DNA from: Closterium sp. NIES-65
Taxonomy: Eukaryota; Streptophyta; Zygnematophyceae; Desmidiales; Closteriaceae
Direction: 5' to 3'
Length of the DNA stretch: 64,000 bases
Assembly: GCA_948144175.1 (NCBI GenBank)
Contig: CANXME010001453.1
Span: forward strand, 310,001 to 374,000
The translations under genes were made by a program, and so were the position numbers. Shown piece by piece: positions 1 to 7,959 of this stretch. The stretch's first letter is position 1. Each line of letters opens with the position of its first letter. The notes below the pieces were generated by a model that was given only the letters and a program-made list of their open reading frames with translations, was not told the origin of the DNA and made no database searches.

Positions 1-952
1 TGGACGTGGACGTGGACGTGGACGCCACGCCATGATGACCTCTGGGGCCTCAGCCTTGGTGTGGAGGAGGTGAACAGAGACATAGCGGGAGTGGTCATCC
101 ACTATAGCAAGGAAGTAGCGATGGCCACCTCGTGCGGGAACGGGGGCAGGGCCCCAGACGTCCATGTGCACGAGGTCTAGAGGTGCTGCTGCGACTGTGG
201 GTGCGGCAGGATGGGGCTGTTGGCGCAGTTTGCTCTTGGTGCAATCAAGGCACGCGGGAGCGGGTGAGTCAGGTGGTGGAGGAAGTGCGGCTGGCAGGCC
301 GAGAAGAAGTTCCTTGGAGGCCATGTCAGCAAGCGTGCGGAAGTTTGGGTGCCCGAGGCGATGGTGGTAAAGAATGGTCGGGTTGGAGAGGCTGCGACAT
401 GGGCATGGTGTGATAGGAGCCTGTGCTTGGGTGGTTGACACCTGTGGGAGATGTACGTGTAGCGTGTAGAGGCCGCTGCTGTTGAGGGTGAAGCGGGCTA
501 GGATTTTGTTGGTGAGAGGATCGATGATGTCGCAATGGTCCTCGTTCTCCGAGAAGACTGTGCGTAGTCCTGCATCCTGAATTTCCGTTTGAGCCACTAG
601 ATTGTGGCGTAGTGAAGGCACGCACATACCAGTGACAGTGCCGGATGGGAAGGCGGGGCACGGGACTGTCACTATATGAAGACGCTGATGATAGCAGCGA
701 CGGCACTCTCCCATTTCCGGTACTTTTCAACGGCTTCCTCGTACGCCCTCATGTCAGTATCACTAGCAGATTCGGTTGGCTCACGGGGAATTGGGGCTGT
801 TTTCCCTTGCCACGGTTGAGGAAGACGTCCTTGAGATCTAATCCTTGCACGTCACGACTCAAGAGGTGCTTGTCAACCCCATAGCTCCATGCCTTGAAGT
901 TGGAGCTAGAGCCATCGGCTTCAAGGCGGAGTGGGGTGATGGGGTTGGCCAT
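1..952 (-). pseudogene. gag-pol remains (Gag start, pre-integrase, integrase start)
   Basis: The minus strand reads a Copia-like Gag N-terminus from 952 (MANPITPLRLEADGSSSNF, then KAWSYG). At about 150-370 it reads the pre-integrase motif HHRLGHPNFRTLADMASKEL, then C-x2-C, HMDVWGPAP and VDDHSRYVS, the first part of an integrase core. This last frame runs off position 1, where TGGACG repeats four times. The remains are broken in several places and shorter than a full gag-pol. The call rests on motif order; no function is expected. Confidence 0.7.
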
Positions 953-1697
953 GGTGGACGAGGCAAATGCGATGATGAAGAACCCTTAGTGTTTCGCGCG
1001 GAGCGCCGCTCTTAAGTCACCGATAGGAACTTGAGGTTTGGGGTTTCCGAAGGAGATTTTGAAGAACCGGAGGTTTAGGGTTTACGAGAGAGAATTTTGA
1101 GGTTCAGGGTTTTCTGAAGGAGAATTTGACAGAAACGCCAATTTAGTGTCAACTACTTGCTAATCCTATTCCCACACACCCCCCCACACACCACCCTCAG
1201 CTTCGCGGCTACGCTGCTGCTCAGCTTCGCGGCTACACGGCTGCTCGGCTTCGCGGCTACACGGCTGCTCGGCTTCGCGGCTACGCTGCTGCTCGGCTGC
1301 GCTGCTGCACCTGTTCAGCTGCGGGAAGGGGGGATGGGGGTAGGAGTGCAGATGCGGAGCGACGGGCGGCAGCCCGAAGGTGACGCTGCAGGGCGACGGG
1401 CGGCGGCCCGACGAGAAGCTGCGGGGCGACGGGCGGCGGCCCAACGAGGAGAAGAAATGACGCAATGACGTTCGACGAAAGCGAGCGATAGGTTATAGCG
1501 CCGACGATGCGCTTACCAGAGAAGTCGTAGATGTCGTCGAATGTGACGGGAAGGTGGTGCGGGAGAATTTCCGCCCACGAATGTCGCGAATCACTGGCGA
1601 CGAGATTGAAGGTGGTTACGCCGAGGTTTGCGGGACGAGCATCCGCAGAGATAAGAGGATCATGATCCGCGTGTGCGGTTGAAGTGCTCTGATACCA
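953..1697 (-). repeat. Leader and PBS of the left-edge Copia relic, with a 24-bp tandem repeat
   Basis: Untranslated stretch between the PBS (1686-1697) and the Gag start near 952. Four tandem 24-bp units lie at 1200-1295, each containing GCTTCGCGGCTAC. A second GC-rich repeat built on GACGGGCGGC lies at about 1355-1445. Open frames across these repeats encode only simple repeats and I do not call them genes. The repeat-rich leader recalls the leaders of the other Copia lineage in this window, although the sequences differ. Confidence 0.55.
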
Positions 1698-1987
1698 TGT
1701 TACAACTTAGGCTTAGAACTGATACATTAGTAATGAGCTTGAAGCTCTTTAAGTACATCCAAGAAGGGTATGGAATGGGTGGGGAAGGGAATCTTGGGCA
1801 ATCCCTAGGGATTGGGGGTAATCCCAAGGCAATCTCCAATTGGTGGGTTGGAGATTGCTTGGAGATTACATTTGGCTTTGGTTGGGATATAGGTGTACAC
1901 CCAACCAAACACAAAGTGCAAACTACACCACTCTAGGATATAGAAAATATAAAGTACAAAGTGTGAGATTGAGGGCTAACACTAACA
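1698..1987 (-). repeat. 5' LTR of the left-edge Copia relic
   Basis: The segment begins TGTTAC and ends CTAACA on the plus strand, giving the usual TG...CA ends with matching TGTTA/TAACA inverted termini. The PBS abuts it at 1697. The outer end could be 1981 or 1987, because CTAACA occurs twice in a row. The partner LTR is outside the window, so age and target duplication cannot be read. Confidence 0.7.
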
Positions 1988-2034
1988 CTTTGCGCCATCA
2001 TTTCTGACTCCGTCTCAAATATGTGGCTCTTTCC

Positions 2035-2229
2035 CTTCCAAGCATAGACTGGTGCAGTTGCTGCTGAACCCAATCCTACGCCCCACCCAAACCCAGAGCG
2101 CAGTGCTCCATCTTTCTCCTCCCTTACCTCTCACTCCCCTTCCCCCCTTCCCTCACCCCTCTGTCTCCCCTCTTCCAGGCAGAAGCTGGTGCAGCGACTG
2201 CAGGACCCCTCTCTGCGCCCCACCCGTAA
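2035..2229 (+). repeat. Duplicated acceptor plus exon start in the host gene
   Basis: The stretch 2035-2093 (TTCCAAGCATAGACTGGTGC and onward) is repeated with roughly 80% identity at 2171-2229 (TTCCAGGCAGAAGCTGGTGC and onward). Both copies hold a pyrimidine tract, an AG and the first exon codons around CTGGTGCAG. The downstream copy joins the long open frame and is taken as the real exon start. The upstream copy looks like an older, decayed duplicate of the splice border. Confidence 0.55.
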
Positions 2230-5200
2230 GGGACTTCCCCACTCACCTTCTGACAGCAAGAGTGCTGCTGTAATGGAGGATGGAGGGATGGAGAGAGGCG
2301 GAAGAGAGGAGGGGGTCGACGATTGGGACGAGGGTGCGGAGGGAAGTTGGGGGGTGCCACATTCGCTGTCTGCTGATACGAGTGCTGCTGACGTGGTGGG
2401 CCAAGGGAGGAAGGGAGGAGGAAGTGAGGAGAGGGGAGTGAGAGAGGAAGGGGGAGGGAATGAGGATGGAGGAGGAGGAGAGGAAGGAGGGGGAGAGAGC
2501 GAAGAGGGGAGAAGGATCCGGGTGGAGCTGGTTGGGGATGGAGGGGAGGGCGAGGACTCGGGAGGGGAGGGACGAGAGGGGGGAGTGGGAGGAGAAAGAA
2601 GAGTAGGTAGGAGCGAGGGCGAAAAGGGGGAGGAGGAGGGAGAGGAGGAGGTTGAGGAGTTGGGAGGGGAGAGAGTGGGGGAGGAGGTGGGGGAAAGAGG
2701 CAATGGAGAGGGGTTGGAGGAGCTTCTGTGGTGGGAGGCGAGGGCAAAGGGATCGGAGCATGGAAGGCAGAGGGATGGGAATGATGATGGGAGTGAGGAT
2801 GGGAGGGATAAGGGACTGGAGCATGGAGAGGAGAAGGGTGTGAGGGATGATGGGAGTGAGGAGGGGGGGAAGGGAGGCAGTGGGGGGGAGGGGCTGGAAG
2901 AACTGCTGTGGTGGGAGGTGAGGGAGAAGAGAATGGAGCATGGAGAGGAGAGGGGTGAGGGTGAGGAGGAGGGGAGGAAGGGAGAAAAGGCGCTGCATGG
3001 GAGGGAGGGGGTGGGGAGGGATAGCAGGAGGCGTTGGGAGAGGGAGCTGGAAGGAGGTGAGGGGGAGGGAAATGGGCGATCAGCTTACAGGGGGAGCGAT
3101 TTTTCCTGGGATTATGAGGGAAGGGAGGATGCATGGGGTAGTGGTGCAGAGAGGGAGAGTGTGGGGACTGAGCGTGTGAGGAGTGGGGATGGGGCAAGTG
3201 AGAGGGGGCTGCTTGGGGGTTACAGACGCAGGCGATTGCTGGAGCGAGTGGTGTGGGCCGATGTGGGGGGGAGCGGCAAAGCAAGGGGGAGCGATGTTGG
3301 GGGGGACGAAGCAGAGGGGGATGATGTGTGGGGGAGCGAGGTAAGGGGAGGCGTTTCCTGGGTGGGAGGCCAGGGTGAAGGGCTTGTTATGGAGGGGCCT
3401 CGCACAGAGGGGCAGGAGAAGATGGGTGAGGAGGGGGGAAAAGGAGGTGCACTGCGGTGGGAGGCGGTGAGGGCGCGAGTGAGGGAGGTGAGGGAGCTGC
3501 GGTTGCGCATAGAGCATCGTGTGCGAGCACGGCTGGAGCAGTGGGCTGAGGGCATGCGGCTGGCACGGATTGGCGCCATGTGGGGCGAGTGGAAGCACAT
3601 GCAGCGGATGAGGGGCGAGGGAGGGGAGGGGCGTGAGGGGATGGAAGGGAGAGAGGAGCAAGAGGGAAGGGAAGGGAGGGACGGGAGGGGGTGGAGGGAT
3701 GAGGGAAAAGAAGCGGTGCAAGAGGAAAGGCAGGGGGCGTTGTGGATGGTGAAAGGAGTGCGGAGAGTGATTGGTGCGGTCAGGGGATTGTGGTGGAGGA
3801 AGGGGAGGGATGCAGGCCTGAAGGGGAGAAGGGTGGGGACGCAGGAGGCAATGGAGAGCGGGCAGAGAAGGTTCCTGGCAATGCACCTGCGATTCGACCT
3901 GGTGAGCCACCTGCGATTCGACCTGGTGAGCCACCTGCGATTCGACCTGGTGAGCCACCTGCGATTCGACCTGGTGAGCCACCTGCAACGCATACCAAAT
4001 TCGCTCTTCTCGAGCCCACAGCCTTCTCTTGAGCCCAGAGTGGGCAGAGGAGGAGGAGGTTTCTGGCGATGCACCTGCGATTCGACCTGGTGAGTCACCT
4101 GCAACACATACCGAATTGCTATTTTTTTTTCAAGCTCACAACCTCATTCCCCTCTCTACATGACTTTCCCCTCCTTCTCTCCCCCCTCACAGGACATGGT
4201 GGCCCACTCGCGGTGCGACTATGGAGAGGCGAGGGAGAGGTGGGCACAGAGCAACGCATGAACCATGCTGCTCCCTCATCCCTTACCACGACCCTCCCGT
4301 TCCCCTTCCTTCCCCTCTCTTCCCCCCTCACAGGACATGGTGGCACACTCGAGGTGCGACTATGGGGAGGCGAGGGAGGAGCGGGAGCAGATGAGGCGGT
4401 ACTGGAAAAGGGCGTGGGGGGAGCTGGAGGGTAAAGTGCAGCACACCCCGCAGCAGCTGAGGGCGGCTGGCAAGTGTCCCCTCACGCCAGAGGAGGCGGG
4501 GCTGGTGCTGGCGGCTCTGGGATTCTCCAGACACACACAGCTCTACGTGGCTTCGTACCAGGTGCGGTGTGGTGTGGTGGAGTGCGGTGTGGTGCGGTGG
4601 GGTAAGGTAAGATGGGGTGAGGCGTGGTGTCATGAGGTGTCGTGTCGTGTGGTGTGGCGCGATATGGTGCAATGTCGTGGTGTGGTATGGTGCGGTGGGG
4701 TGGGGTGTGGTGGGATGTGTGTGGTGCGGTGTGGTGTGTTGTGGTGTGTTGTGGTGTGCTGCGGTGTGGTGTGGTGTGATCTGCTGTGGTGTGGTCTGGT
4801 GTGGTGCGGTGTGTGTTGAGTTGGGCGAGTGATGGAGTGCGGTTGCAACAATCGCCCACATCTCCCACTCCCTTTTGAACCCCCACTCCCTTTTGAACCC
4901 CCACTCACCTTCTAATTCCACTCCCCTTCTAAATCCACTCCCCTTCTAATTCCACTCCCCTTCTAAGTCCACTCCCCTTCTAATTTCACTCCCCTTCTAA
5001 TTCCACTCCTCTTCTGATTCCACTCCCCTTCTCATTCCACTCCCCTTCTAATTCCACTCCCCTTCTAAGTCCACTCCCCTTCTAATTCCACTCCCCTTTT
5101 AATTCCACTCCCCTTCTAAGTCCACTCCCCTTCTAATTCCACTCCCCTTCTAATTCCACTCCCCTTCTAATTCCACTCCTCTTCTAATTCCACTCCCCTT

Positions 5201-6315
5201 CTAATTCCACTCCCCTTCTAATTCCACTCCCCTTCTAATTCCACCCCCCTTCTAATTCCACTCCCCTTCTAATTCCACTCCCCTTCTAATTCCACCCCCC
5301 TTCTAATTCCACTCCCCTTCTAATTCCACTCCCCTTCTAATTCCACCCCCCTTCTAATTCCACTCCCCTTCTAATTCCACTCCCCTTCTAATTCCACTCC
5401 CCTTCTAATTCCACCCCCCTTCTAATTCCACCCCCCTTCTAATTCCACTCCCCTTCTAATTCCACTCCCCTTCTAATTCCACTCCCCTTCTAATTCCACC
5501 CCACGCAGGTGTATGGCGGCCCCACTCGCATGGCTGCACTGCTCCGCCTCTTCCCCAATCTCGAGGATAAGACGACGCTTGCCACCCCGGAGGAGCTGCG
5601 GCCGTTCCGTGGGCGGGCGTCCATGTTGGCAGCACTGGACTTCTACGTCAGCACACACAGTGACGTGTTTGTGTCCACGTCAGCAGGCAACATGCATAAT
5701 GTCATGGTGAGTGCATGGTGTTGTGAGTGCATGGTGCTGTGAGTGCATGAAACAGTGAGGACATGGTGGCATGATATGATGCGAGTGCATTGCACTTTGG
5801 TACATGTATGGCATTGTGGTGGGCGCATCAGGTCGTTTGGTGCTTCAAACTCTTAAATACAGTCATGGCATCAGCCCAAACACTGACACACATATCAGCA
5901 GATCAAGTTATCTCCATGCCGCAGGCTCCATGGTTATGCTCCTCCAAGGCACCCCTTCTTTCATATTCCCCCCACCCATCAGGCTGGGTACCGAGCCTAT
6001 TATGGAGGCAGCAAGACCATCAAGCTCAACACCCCTCTCCTAGCCTCGCTCCTTCAAACACCGAACCTAACTTGGCCGGACTTCACCCGAGCCGTGCGCA
6101 CGGGCCATGAGGGCAGGCTTGGACAGATCAAGGCTCGACGAGTGGACCAATCACTGTACACATATCCTGCCCCTGAGTGCTTGTGTAGAGAGGATGGTGA
6201 AACAAGGAGAGGGGTAGAGGCGAGGAGAGGAGGGCTATGGCGGTGGTGGTGGTATGGGGAGCAAAATCAGAAGCTGGTGAAAGTGCAGGTGCAAGAGCCT
6301 CACCCTCCATGGTGA
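2179..6315 (+). CDS. Plant O-fucosyltransferase family protein (PF10250/GT106), 3' part, spliced
   Basis: Host gene. Family members are Golgi type II glycosyltransferases that use GDP-fucose or act in cell-wall glycan synthesis; the substrate here is unknown. Proposed exons: 2179-3901, 4334-4561, 5509-5706 and 5983-6315, all with GT-AG introns; the last three junctions fall between codons. Motifs in order: KLVQRL, then RRFLAMHLRFDL joined to DMVAHSRCDYG, then CPLTPEEAGLVLAALGF, LYVASYQ joined to VYGGPTRMAALLRLFPNL, ALDFYVSTHSDVFVSTSAGN with MHNVM, AGYRAYYGGSKT, and finally TWPDFTRAVRTGHEGRLGQ and YPAPECLC, followed by a stop at 6313. These follow the plant family closely. The N-terminal half, including any membrane anchor, is not in the window. 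The first exon is odd: about 540 Gly/Glu/Arg-rich residues lie between KLVQRL and FLAMHLRF, which are normally close. Extra introns could lie there. Family certain; exon 1 uncertain. Confidence 0.85.
2250..3870 (+). repeat. 1.6 kb purine-rich low-complexity tract inside host exon 1
   Basis: The plus strand is almost all G and A, in GGAGGGA, GGGGGAG and GAGGAGG runs. The frame of exon 1 stays open across it, but a tract so poor in T has few chances for a stop codon, so openness alone does not prove translation. The encoded sequence is Gly/Glu/Arg-rich with partial internal duplication: GLEELLWWEARAK near 2714 and GLEELLWWEVREK near 2893, each followed by EHG...DG repeats. No known domain. It could be a disordered insert, a retained intron or several small exons. 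Confidence 0.6.
3884..4095 (+). repeat. 24-bp tandem repeat that multiplies the exon 1 splice donor
   Basis: Four exact 24-bp units at 3884-3979, each holding CACCTGCGATTCGACCTG followed by GTGAGC. Each therefore encodes HLRFDL and carries its own GTGAGC donor (GT at 3902, 3926, 3950 and 3974). A fifth copy of the border, with FLAMHLRFDL and donor GTGAGT (GT at 4090), lies at 4059-4095 after a partly repeated spacer. The first four donors keep the reading frame and would add eight residues (VSHLRFDL) per unit. I use the first donor because HLRFDL joined to DMVAHS matches the family spacing. Confidence 0.85.
4178..4385 (+). repeat. Duplicated acceptor and exon 2 start in the host gene
   Basis: The acceptor CCCCCCTCACAG and the following exon start (GACATGGTGGC..CACTCG, reading DMVAHSRCDYGEARE) occur twice: AG at 4191-4192 and again at 4332-4333. 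The first copy keeps only about 17 codons of exon before it diverges. The second continues into the full exon. The unit is about 141 bp. With the copied donor at 4059-4095 it points to local tandem duplication of the whole intron and both of its borders. Confidence 0.8.
4334..4561 (+). CDS. Core exon of the O-fucosyltransferase gene
   Basis: 76 codons, from DMVAHSRCDYGEAREEREQ to LYVASYQ. The acceptor is CTCCCCCCTCACAG ending at 4333; the donor GTGCGG starts at 4562. It carries CPLTPEEAGLVLAALGF, the most conserved helix-loop of the plant family, which in this family follows the HLRFE-K-DM motif split across the preceding intron. Length and phase fit the neighbouring exons without adjustment. 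Confidence 0.85.
4562..4830 (+). repeat. GT-rich (GGTGT-type) low-complexity start of intron 2
   Basis: About 270 bp of degenerate GTGGT/GTGCG/GTGTG repeats starting exactly at the donor of the core exon. Open frames across it on both strands encode only C/V/W/G or H/T/P repeats and are not genes. The plus-strand G-richness here faces the C-rich minisatellite that fills the rest of the intron. Confidence 0.8.
4862..5505 (+). repeat. 17-bp minisatellite filling the rest of intron 2
   Basis: About 35 copies of a 17-bp unit, consensus CCACTCCCCTTCTAATT, run up to the acceptor at 5507-5508. Common variants are CTAAGT, CCCCCCTTCT and CTCTTCT. The first units (4862-4915) are variants containing CCCTTTTGAACCC. 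Each unit carries a pyrimidine run and a CTAAT sequence resembling a branch point. The intron is 947 bp, nearly all repeat. Confidence 0.95.
5509..5706 (+). CDS. Exon with the conserved S-D-x-F-V-S/P-T region of the O-fucosyltransferase gene
   Basis: 66 codons in phase 0, after acceptor CCACGCAG (ending 5508) and before donor GTGAGT (5707). It reads VYGGPTRMAALLRLFPNL, then ALDFYVSTHSDVFVSTSAGN, then MHNVM. In plant homologues the matching stretch ends in D-x-F-V-P-T-Y-x-G-N-M-A; here it is S-T-S-A-G-N-M-H, a modest departure. The upstream intron is the minisatellite intron. Confidence 0.85.
5983..6315 (+). CDS. Terminal exon of the O-fucosyltransferase gene
   Basis: The acceptor CACCCATCAG ends at 5982. 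The exon reads AGYRAYYGGSKTIKLNTPLL, then TWPDFTRAVRTGHEGRLGQI, YPAPECLCRED and a basic, Trp-rich tail, and stops with TGA at 6313-6315. The C-terminal P-x-E-C-L-C motif is typical of the plant family. The tail after CLC (about 37 residues) has no recognised match. The frame is fixed by the splice with the previous exon. Confidence 0.8.
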   Translation, partial: AGYRAYYGGSKTIKLNTPLLASLLQTPNLTWPDFTRAVRTGHEGRLGQIKARRVDQSLYTYPAPECLCREDGETRRGVEARRGGLWRWWWYGEQNQKLVKVQVQEPHPPW

Positions 6316-6566
6316 TAAGCCTGAAAATGGGATGTTTGTTGCTTCGTAAGTGTATACGCTTGCTGCCTTTCTGAGCAGCAATCAACTTGTTGCTTACTAC
6401 GGTACAACAAGCCTATGCTACATATTCATTCTCTTATTATAATCCCTCGTATGTTACCCCTTCTAAATAAATCACCCAAGGTTGGGGCAGGTGCTTACAT
6501 TGTGATTACCTTCCTCTAGTGCGAAATAAACAGAAGATCCTTCTAGAGGCTATATTTTAAACTTTA
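6316..6566 (+). other. 3' flank of the host gene
   Basis: 250 bp after the host stop codon with no further gene. An AATAAA hexamer at about 6466-6471 could be the polyadenylation signal; that is inference from position and sequence only. Composition becomes AT-rich at once, unlike the GC-rich exons. Confidence 0.4.
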
Positions 6567-7074
6567 CCGTCATACCCCGGATAGAAGCGCCCCTGGGGTT
6601 GTAATAAAACACTGTTTTTTAGGGGGTGCGCTTATAATTGAGGAAATTTATAAGCGCCGGCGTTTATATAACGGCAAAATGAAATGAAGTTTGTTTTTAA
6701 CACCAAATTGTAGATGTCGTTCTTCCAAGTGTAATCGAGTCGAAAATATATTGGGTCGCGAATATGACTCTCGAGCAACTTGGCAGGGATTGATTCCCTG
6801 CCAACACATGCTGACTAGGCGACAGCGTGTGCTGACTAGACGCGCAGCAAGTGTGATGTGAGTGGGAAAGTGGAACTGTATTTCGCTTCCCTGGTAAGGG
6901 GAATTTCGTTTCTGTATTTCGACTGATTTTCATATAATATTCGACATGCGCTTATAATAAATCACAATTTTTTAGGGGGTGCGCTTATAATTGAGGACCG
7001 GATATAAGCGCCCTCATCCCTTTATAAGCGCCGGCGCTTATCTGAGGCCTGCGCTTCTATCCGGGGGCTTACGG
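6567..7074. mobile_element. MITE-like DNA element with TA duplications
   Basis: 508 bp flanked by TA at 6565-6566 and 7075-7076. Terminal inverted repeats of about 26 bp: the left end reads CCGTCATACCCCGGATAGAA and on to GCGC, and the right end, read inverted, has CCGTAAGCCCCCGGATAGAA and GCGC. Inside, GGGGTGCGCTTATAATTGAG occurs twice (near 6622 and 6976) and TTTATAAGCGCCGGCG occurs near both ends, as subterminal repeats. There is no transposase frame. TA targets and the CCGG-ATA-GCGC termini suggest a Tc1/mariner or pogo relation, which is an inference. The element is non-autonomous. Confidence 0.7.
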
Positions 7075-7076
7075 TA

Positions 7077-7614
7077 TTGCAGTGCGGTACGGTACTGTTG
7101 TGTAGTTTGTGTTGTCGACTTTGCCGAGTCCAATCAGCAACATGAACTACTTGACGGTCGAGGGAGACATTTTGTAAGGAAATATGCTGCCATATTATTG
7201 GTGGGGTAATGATTAAGTTTTAGCTTGCACTCATCAGTCCTATCCAGGGCTAACTTAAGTAAAATGACCTGTCTCCAGGCCCCTAGATTCGTTTTGAGGC
7301 ACGCTGATCGATCAGCGTCCACCCCTGTTTGAGCTCAGTGAGTTAGTGTGGCATCAATTTTTAAGGCTGAAAATTCAGACAATCCATTTTATTTAGGCTG
7401 AACTTTCAGCGTGAGGTTCAAATCTTAAGCTGATCATGCATTTTCATAAAAATATGAGAATTAAACATATCACACGTCAGTTTGTAGGGAAGGTGGGGTG
7501 GGGTGGATGCTTGTGGTGTCGTGTGCTGCAGGGTCCTCGCTACGTGAATCAGACATTTTTGTCTGACTCAACGGAAGCGGATTTCATCTCTCATAGGTTG
7601 CTTGGATTGTCGGT
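7077..7614. other. Spacer between the MITE and element A
   Basis: 538 bp of mixed AT-rich sequence. Short open frames (for example 7436-7654 on the plus strand, which runs into the LTR of element A) have no recognisable motif and are not called. No RNA gene is seen. TCGGT at 7610-7614 is the likely left target duplication of element A. Confidence 0.5.
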
Positions 7615-7737
7615 TGAGGAAAGTAGAACGAGAATGAAAATGACTATGGAATGAAAGTGATACAAATATGCAACCCTAGAAATGTGTACCCCATATGGGC
7701 TACCCCACTAAAGCCTAGACAACATTATAATTTGACA
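7615..7737 (-). repeat. 3' LTR of element A
   Basis: 123 bp from TGAGGAAAGT to TTTGACA on the plus strand, identical to 21304-21426. It contains the lineage core GTGTACCCCATATGGGCTAC and AAGCCTAGAC (plus-strand view). On its inner side stands TCGGTTACAT, which resembles the outer flank of the other LTR (TCAGTTACAT) rather than the usual CACCCCCATAG of the lineage. Confidence 0.9.
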
Positions 7738-7959
7738 TCGGTTACATAGGCAAAGTGGGGGAGAACAAGGGGTCACAAGACCAGTCAAGCAAAGCAAGGC
7801 AAAGCTCATGGTGGATCACAAAGTCACCACATATTCCGAGCACAAGTTCAAGGGCACAAGGCCAGTTCACATGCAGGAGCACATATATTTATATATATAT
7901 AAGAGGCTAAGCAAGCAAGAGCAGGAGTCTATATATGTGACAGTACAAGCAAGGTCAAG

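Larger units (their letters stand above)
1..1987 (-). mobile_element. Left-truncated Ty1/Copia relic at the window edge
   Basis: Fossil LTR retrotransposon read on the minus strand and cut by the window start. Its 5' LTR lies at the right (1698-1987), directly next to a primer-binding site complementary to initiator Met tRNA (1686-1697, minus-strand TGGTATCAGAGC). Leftward come a repeat-bearing leader, a Gag start, the pre-integrase zinc region and the start of the integrase core. The Gag start (MANPITPLRLEADG) and the 290-bp LTR are unlike the other Copia elements here, so this is a separate lineage. It is broken, with several interruptions. It ends about 55 bp before the first exon-like sequence of the host gene, so it probably sits in a host intron. 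The 3' half lies outside the window. Confidence 0.8.

Noticed and set aside
2124-3284. Long minus-strand Pro/Ser/His-rich open frames opposite the purine tract
   Set aside because: They are the complement of G/A-only DNA, encode only low-complexity sequence, and lie opposite the exon of the O-fucosyltransferase gene.
4482-4921. Minus-strand His/Thr/Pro frames over the GT-rich intron tract
   Set aside because: Pure reading of GTGGT repeats; no motif, and the region is an intron on the other strand.
4862-5505. CRISPR-like repeat array
   Set aside because: Units are 17 bp with no spacers, in a eukaryotic intron; it is a minisatellite.
7436-7654. Possible small gene before element A
   Set aside because: The frame runs into the LTR of A and shows no recognisable domain or splice context.
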